Shown here piece by piece: positions 12,456-15,365 of a DNA stretch of 15,365 nt (its first letter is position 1; each line of letters starts with the position of its first letter). Both the position numbers and the translations under genes were made by a program. The stretch is from Chloroflexia bacterium. Lineage in GTDB: Bacteria > Chloroflexota > Chloroflexia > Thermomicrobiales > UBA6265. The notes beneath the pieces were generated by a model that was not told where the DNA came from, made no database searches, and saw only the letters and a program-made list of their open reading frames with translations. The stretch covers positions 1-15,365 of the forward strand of contig JACCYK010000133.1 of assembly GCA_013696525.1 (NCBI GenBank), read 5' to 3'.

Positions 12456-13461
12456 GGCGTTCTTTGGCGAGCTGCTCGAGAAATCGCGCGCCGTCCATCG
12501 CACCGAGGGTGACGTCTTGATCTGGCCGGGCAGCGGGTCGGCCGGGTGGGAGATCGCGATCGTCAACCTCTTCTCGCCGGGTGATCCGGTGCTGGCCACC
12601 GTGGCGGGCAGCTTTGGCGAGCGTTTCGCGCACGTCGCGACCCGGTTTGGCTTAGACGTCCGGGTGCTCGAGGTCCCGTGGGGCCGGCCGATCACCGCCG
12701 ATGCCGTGGGTGAGGCACTGGAACGAAATCCCGACGTGAAGGCGGTCTTGATCGCGCACAACGAGACATCGACCGGGGTGACCAACCCGCTGCCGGAGCT
12801 GGCGCGGGTGGTCCGCCAGCATGGCGCGCTGGTGATCGTGGATGCGGTCAGCTCCGCCGGTGGAATTCCGCTCGAGATCGACGCCTGGGATCTCGATTTC
12901 GTCTTTTCCGGCTCGCAAAAGGCCTGGATGTGCCCGCCGGGGCTGGTGATCGCCACCGTCAGCGAGCGTGCCTGGGCCGCCCACCGGACCGCGAGCTTTC
13001 CGCGCTTCTTCTGGGATCTCGAGACCGCCCGGCAAGCCGCGCGGGACGGCGTCACGCCAACGACGTCGCCGCTGACCATGCTCTATGGCTACAACGCCGC
13101 GCTGGACCTGATCCTGGCTGAAGGACTGGAAAACGTGTGGGCCCGGCACCGCGCCCTGGGCGCGCTCACCCGATCCGAAATCGTACGGGCCAACCTGACA
13201 CTGTTTGCCGATCCTTGCTATGCTTCCGACACGGTCACCGCCTTCTTGCCCCCGGCTGGAGTAACGGCTTCCGACTTTCTCAGCGTCCTCCGGCGGGAGT
13301 ATGGGGTCGAAGCCCAGACCGGCCAGGGTGCGTATACAGAGACCCTGGTGCGGCTCGGTCACATGGGCTGGGCCCATGAGCCGGACCTGGTGCAGGCGCT
13401 GAGCGCCGTCGCCTCGGCTACGAGCAAGGTGGGCCGAGGGATGTTGCCCGCGATTGGCTAA
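12355..13461 (+). CDS. Class-V PLP aminotransferase (serine/alanine-glyoxylate type)
   Basis: This 368-aa fold-type I enzyme is related to serine-glyoxylate and alanine-glyoxylate aminotransferases and to the archaeal-type phosphoserine aminotransferase. The N-terminal FRLPGPTPLPPAVLAAMQ (5-22) and MIPHRGPEF (25-33) are typical of the group. PGSGSAGWE (58-66) forms the phosphate site, HNETSTGV (135-142) and VDAVSSAGG (162-170, with Asp163) contact the cofactor, and Lys189 in SGSQKAWMCPPG forms the Schiff base. The exact amino donor cannot be read from sequence, and serine/glycine metabolism is the likely setting. AGGAG lies about 11 bases before the ATG. A TATACT box at 12282-12287, inside the preceding gene, might give it its own promoter. 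A short hairpin follows the stop. Confidence 0.9.
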   Translation: MPVNFRLPGPTPLPPAVLAAMQREMIPHRGPEFKAFFGELLEKSRAVHRTEGDVLIWPGSGSAGWEIAIVNLFSPGDPVLATVAGSFGERFAHVATRFGLDVRVLEVPWGRPITADAVGEALERNPDVKAVLIAHNETSTGVTNPLPELARVVRQHGALVIVDAVSSAGGIPLEIDAWDLDFVFSGSQKAWMCPPGLVIATVSERAWAAHRTASFPRFFWDLETARQAARDGVTPTTSPLTMLYGYNAALDLILAEGLENVWARHRALGALTRSEIVRANLTLFADPCYASDTVTAFLPPAGVTASDFLSVLRREYGVEAQTGQGAYTETLVRLGHMGWAHEPDLVQALSAVASATSKVGRGMLPAIG

Positions 13462-13485
13462 TGGGCAGCGATCGGCCGTAAATTT

Positions 13486-13518
13486 GGCAGCAATGAAGCC
13501 ATAACAAATGGCTTTGCC
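13486..13518 (+). terminator. Hairpin after the aminotransferase gene
   Basis: AAGCCAT (13496-13502) and ATGGCTT (13508-13514) are perfect complements around AACAA. An outer GGCA/TGCC helix (13486-13489 / 13515-13518) closes the structure with a 6-nt bulge. No T-run follows beyond TTT inside the stem end, so this is a weak or factor-assisted terminator between the aminotransferase and rpsA. Confidence 0.4.
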
Positions 13519-13531
13519 GTGCTTTGCGCGG

Positions 13532-13560
13532 TTGCGTCGCGCGGAGGGCGCGGCTATACT
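13532..13560 (+). promoter_or_regulatory. rpsA promoter
   Basis: TTGCGT (13532-13537) and TATACT (13555-13560, 5/6) are spaced by exactly 17 bp. The start near 13567 gives a leader of about 86 nt before the ATG, rich in G and C and able to form several helices. That leaves room for the autogenous control known for S1 in other bacteria. It is the best-formed promoter in the window. Confidence 0.6.
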
Positions 13561-13652
13561 GACACCCGCGGCTTTCCAGTCTCGGTCGGCGGCCCCACGG
13601 GCGCGGCTCAGGTGGGACGGCGCACCGTGTTTCTCAGGCTTAGGGAAGGTTT

Positions 13653-15365
13653 ATGGACGGTATCGAGGTGAGCGAACTGACTAACGTGGCAACCGACGAA
13701 GACGTGGCGAGCAACGGCACCGCGCCGCCGGCCGAAGAGTTGGCGAGCATTGGCGCCGCGCTGCCGGCCGAAGAGGTGGCGAGCATTGACTCCGCGCCGC
13801 CGGCCGCGTTGGATCAAGCAGTCGCCGAGGCTGAGCCGGCCGCCGAAAGCGTGGCCTTATCGCCAGACGAGAGCGAGCTTGATGCCGCTTCGCTCATGGA
13901 GCAATTCCTGAGCGATCCCAGCCATGACTACAAGAGCCTGAAGTATGGTGACGTGATGGATGGCGTCATCATGCATGTTGATCGGGAAGAGCTCCTAGTC
14001 GATATCGGCTCGAAGTCGGAGGGCGTGGTCCCGTCGCGGGAATACTCCAGCCTGAGCCAGGATGAGAAGCAGGCGCTCGCCATTGGGGATCACATCCTCG
14101 TCTTCGTCGTCCAGCCCGAGAACCAAGAAGGGCACGCGGTCGTCAGTATCGATCGCGCCCGCCAGGAGAAGAGCTGGCGGCGGCTGCAAGAGATCTTCGA
14201 GGCGAACGAGGTCATCGAGGCTGAAGTCACCAACTACAACAAAGGCGGGCTGCTGGTCAATCTCGATGGGGTCCGCGGCTTTGTTCCGGCCTCCCAAGTC
14301 ACCGAGATTCGCGGCGGCGACGAGGCGAGCAAGCAAGCCGATATGGCGCGCTTGATCGGGACCGGGTTGCCGTTGAAGGTGATCGAGATCAATCGCCATC
14401 GCAACCGGCTGATCCTGTCGGAGCGCCAGGCCGTCCAAGAGCGGCGTGACGTGATGAAGGAACGGCTGATCGAGGAATTGAAAGAGGGCGAGGTCCGGCG
14501 TGGCCGGGTCTCCTCCATCTGCGACTTCGGCGCCTTCGTCGACATCGGCGGCGCCGACGGGCTGGTCCACCTTTCGGAGCTGTCGTGGAGCCGGGTCCGG
14601 CATCCGAGCGAAGTGCTCAAGGTCGGTCAGGAAGTCGACGTCCACGTCCTGGGCATTAATGCCCAAGAGAAGAAGATCGCCCTTTCCATCAAACGGACAC
14701 AGGCCGAGCCCTGGAGCCGGGTGGCGACCAAGTACGAGGTCGGCCAGTTGGTTCGCGGCACCGTCACTCAACTCGCCAATTTCGGCGCCTTCGCCCGGAT
14801 CGAGGATGGGATCGAAGGTCTGATCCACGTCTCCGAGCTGGTCGATGACCGGGTGACACATCCGAAGCAGGTCGTGAGCGAGAACCAGGAACTGTTGCTC
14901 CGGATCATTCGGATCGATCCCCAACGGCGCCGGATGGGCCTCAGCCTGCGGCGGGCGCTTGATACGCCCGACGGCGACTTGATCGGCGTCTTCGGCGAAG
15001 AGATCCTCGAAGAGCGCGACGCGCTGGCGCACCGGATCCGCGAGCGGCTTGAGGCGGAAGGCCTCGATAGCTCCGTCTCCGTCGGCACCGGCACCGTCGT
15101 CGATATCGAACCGGGTGAGAGCCCGGGTGGCGCCATGACCGAAACAACGCCAGTCGCGGCCGACGCGGCATCGCTCGACGTGGCCGCGTCGTCCGACGTG
15201 CAACCAGCGGCGACTAGTGCTGGTGAGACCGGAATGGCGGCGGTGGAGCCCGCGCGAGCGCCGAGCCCGCCGAAGCAACGCGCCCAACAACCACCGGCCC
15301 GCCCGGCCGTGGAGCTGCCGGAAGATATCGATGGTGAGCTCTCGGCGATGGCGATGGCCTTTGCG
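13653..15365 (+). CDS. rpsA: 30S ribosomal protein S1, 5' part (runs off the window)
   Basis: The frame is open from ATG 13653 to the right edge (571 codons seen), with AGGGAAGG a few bases before the start. S1 binds mRNA at the 30S platform and helps load structured or weak-ribosome-site messages. After an acidic Ala/Pro/Glu-rich leader of about 90 residues come four S1 (OB-fold) domains: about 95-165 (GDVMDGVIMHVDREELLVDIG), 183-255 (VTNYNKGGLLVNLDGVRGFV), 276-350 (RRGRVSSICDFGAFVDIGG) and 361-435 (VRGTVTQLANFGAFARIEDG). Domains 3 and 4 are closest to consensus (DFGAFVDI, GLVHLSELS). A charged helix and another Ala/Pro-rich tail follow and continue beyond the window. The N-terminal leader contains a 36-bp tandem repeat. 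A large open frame on the opposite strand is a compositional shadow. Confidence 0.93.
   Translation, partial: MDGIEVSELTNVATDEDVASNGTAPPAEELASIGAALPAEEVASIDSAPPAALDQAVAEAEPAAESVALSPDESELDAASLMEQFLSDPSHDYKSLKYGDVMDGVIMHVDREELLVDIGSKSEGVVPSREYSSLSQDEKQALAIGDHILVFVVQPENQEGHAVVSIDRARQEKSWRRLQEIFEANEVIEAEVTNYNKGGLLVNLDGVRGFVPASQVTEIRGGDEASKQADMARLIGTGLPLKVIEINRHRNRLILSERQAVQERRDVMKERLIEELKEGEVRRGRVSSICDFGAFVDIGGADGLVHLSELSWSRVRHPSEVLKVGQEVDVHVLGINAQEKKIALSIKRTQAEPWSRVATKYEVGQLVRGTVTQLANFGAFARIEDGIEGLIHVSELVDDRVTHPKQVVSENQELLLRIIRIDPQRRRMGLSLRRALDTPDGDLIGVFGEEILEERDALAHRIRERLEAEGLDSSVSVGTGTVVDIEPGESPGGAMTETTPVAADAASLDVAASSDVQPAATSAGETGMAAVEPARAPSPPKQRAQQPPARPAVELPEDIDGELSAMAMAFA
13698..13805 (+). 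repeat. Three in-frame 36-bp tandem repeats in rpsA
   Basis: Units at 13698-13733, 13734-13769 and 13770-13805 encode EDVASNGTAPPA, EELASIGAALPA and EEVASIDSAPPA. The 12-codon length keeps the frame, and the units differ by only a few bases. They form residues 16-51 of S1, an unstructured acidic segment that could vary in copy number between strains. Confidence 0.85.

Noticed and set aside
13995..15290. 431-codon open frame on the minus strand opposite rpsA
   Set aside because: It is a mirror of the S1 coding frame caused by GC-rich third positions. Its protein is Asp/Leu/Arg-rich with no motif, while the plus frame encodes four clear S1 domains.

Overview
The window is a stretch of high-GC bacterial chromosome, densely packed with housekeeping and metal-homeostasis genes. 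I see no phage, insertion sequence, CRISPR array, tRNA or rRNA. GC-rich third positions, mixed ATG/GTG/TTG starts, a DtxR-type metal regulon, an S1 protein with Ala/Pro/Glu-rich tails and a rhodanese-E1 fusion would fit a Chloroflexota (Thermomicrobia-like) genome. That placement is an inference from general character, not from a marker comparison.

Layout. 1-314: 3' end of a serine beta-lactamase-family hydrolase, converging through a GC-rich hairpin on a leftward pair, a cold-shock-domain protein (378-629) and cytidine deaminase (753-1169). 1267-1902: an unrecognised 211-aa protein. 2006-3190: a MoeB/ThiF-type E1 enzyme with its rhodanese domain at the N-terminus, followed by a strong hairpin. 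3383-8736: a TroABCDR-like divalent-metal uptake locus, consisting of a substrate-binding protein, a structured intercistronic RNA, an ATPase, two permeases and a DtxR/MntR-family regulator. 8728-9783: trpS on the minus strand, preceded by an HxlR regulator (9899-10279). 10503-13461: a rightward cluster of MBL-fold hydrolase, small holin-like membrane protein, YfcE-type phosphodiesterase and class-V aminotransferase. 13653-15365: the 5' part of rpsA (ribosomal protein S1), open to the end of the window.

The metal locus is the most interesting part. The regulator has the three-domain DtxR/IdeR body but MntR-type ligands (Asp for DtxR Met10, Glu for DtxR Cys102), so manganese sensing is the best guess. 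The binding protein has an H-H-H-D ligand set like TroA and ZnuA, so zinc cannot be excluded. Both permeases carry C-terminal winged-helix extensions. In the first, the extension continues into a DtxR-like dimerisation/metal domain that has lost most of its ligands. Dyads built on TTAGC/GCTAA lie in front of the binding-protein gene and across the regulator's stop codon, and a related half-site precedes the ATPase gene. Between the binding-protein gene and the ATPase gene are a long folded element and a perfect 14-bp hairpin. Together these suggest two metal-controlled transcription units, or a processed transcript that gives excess binding protein.
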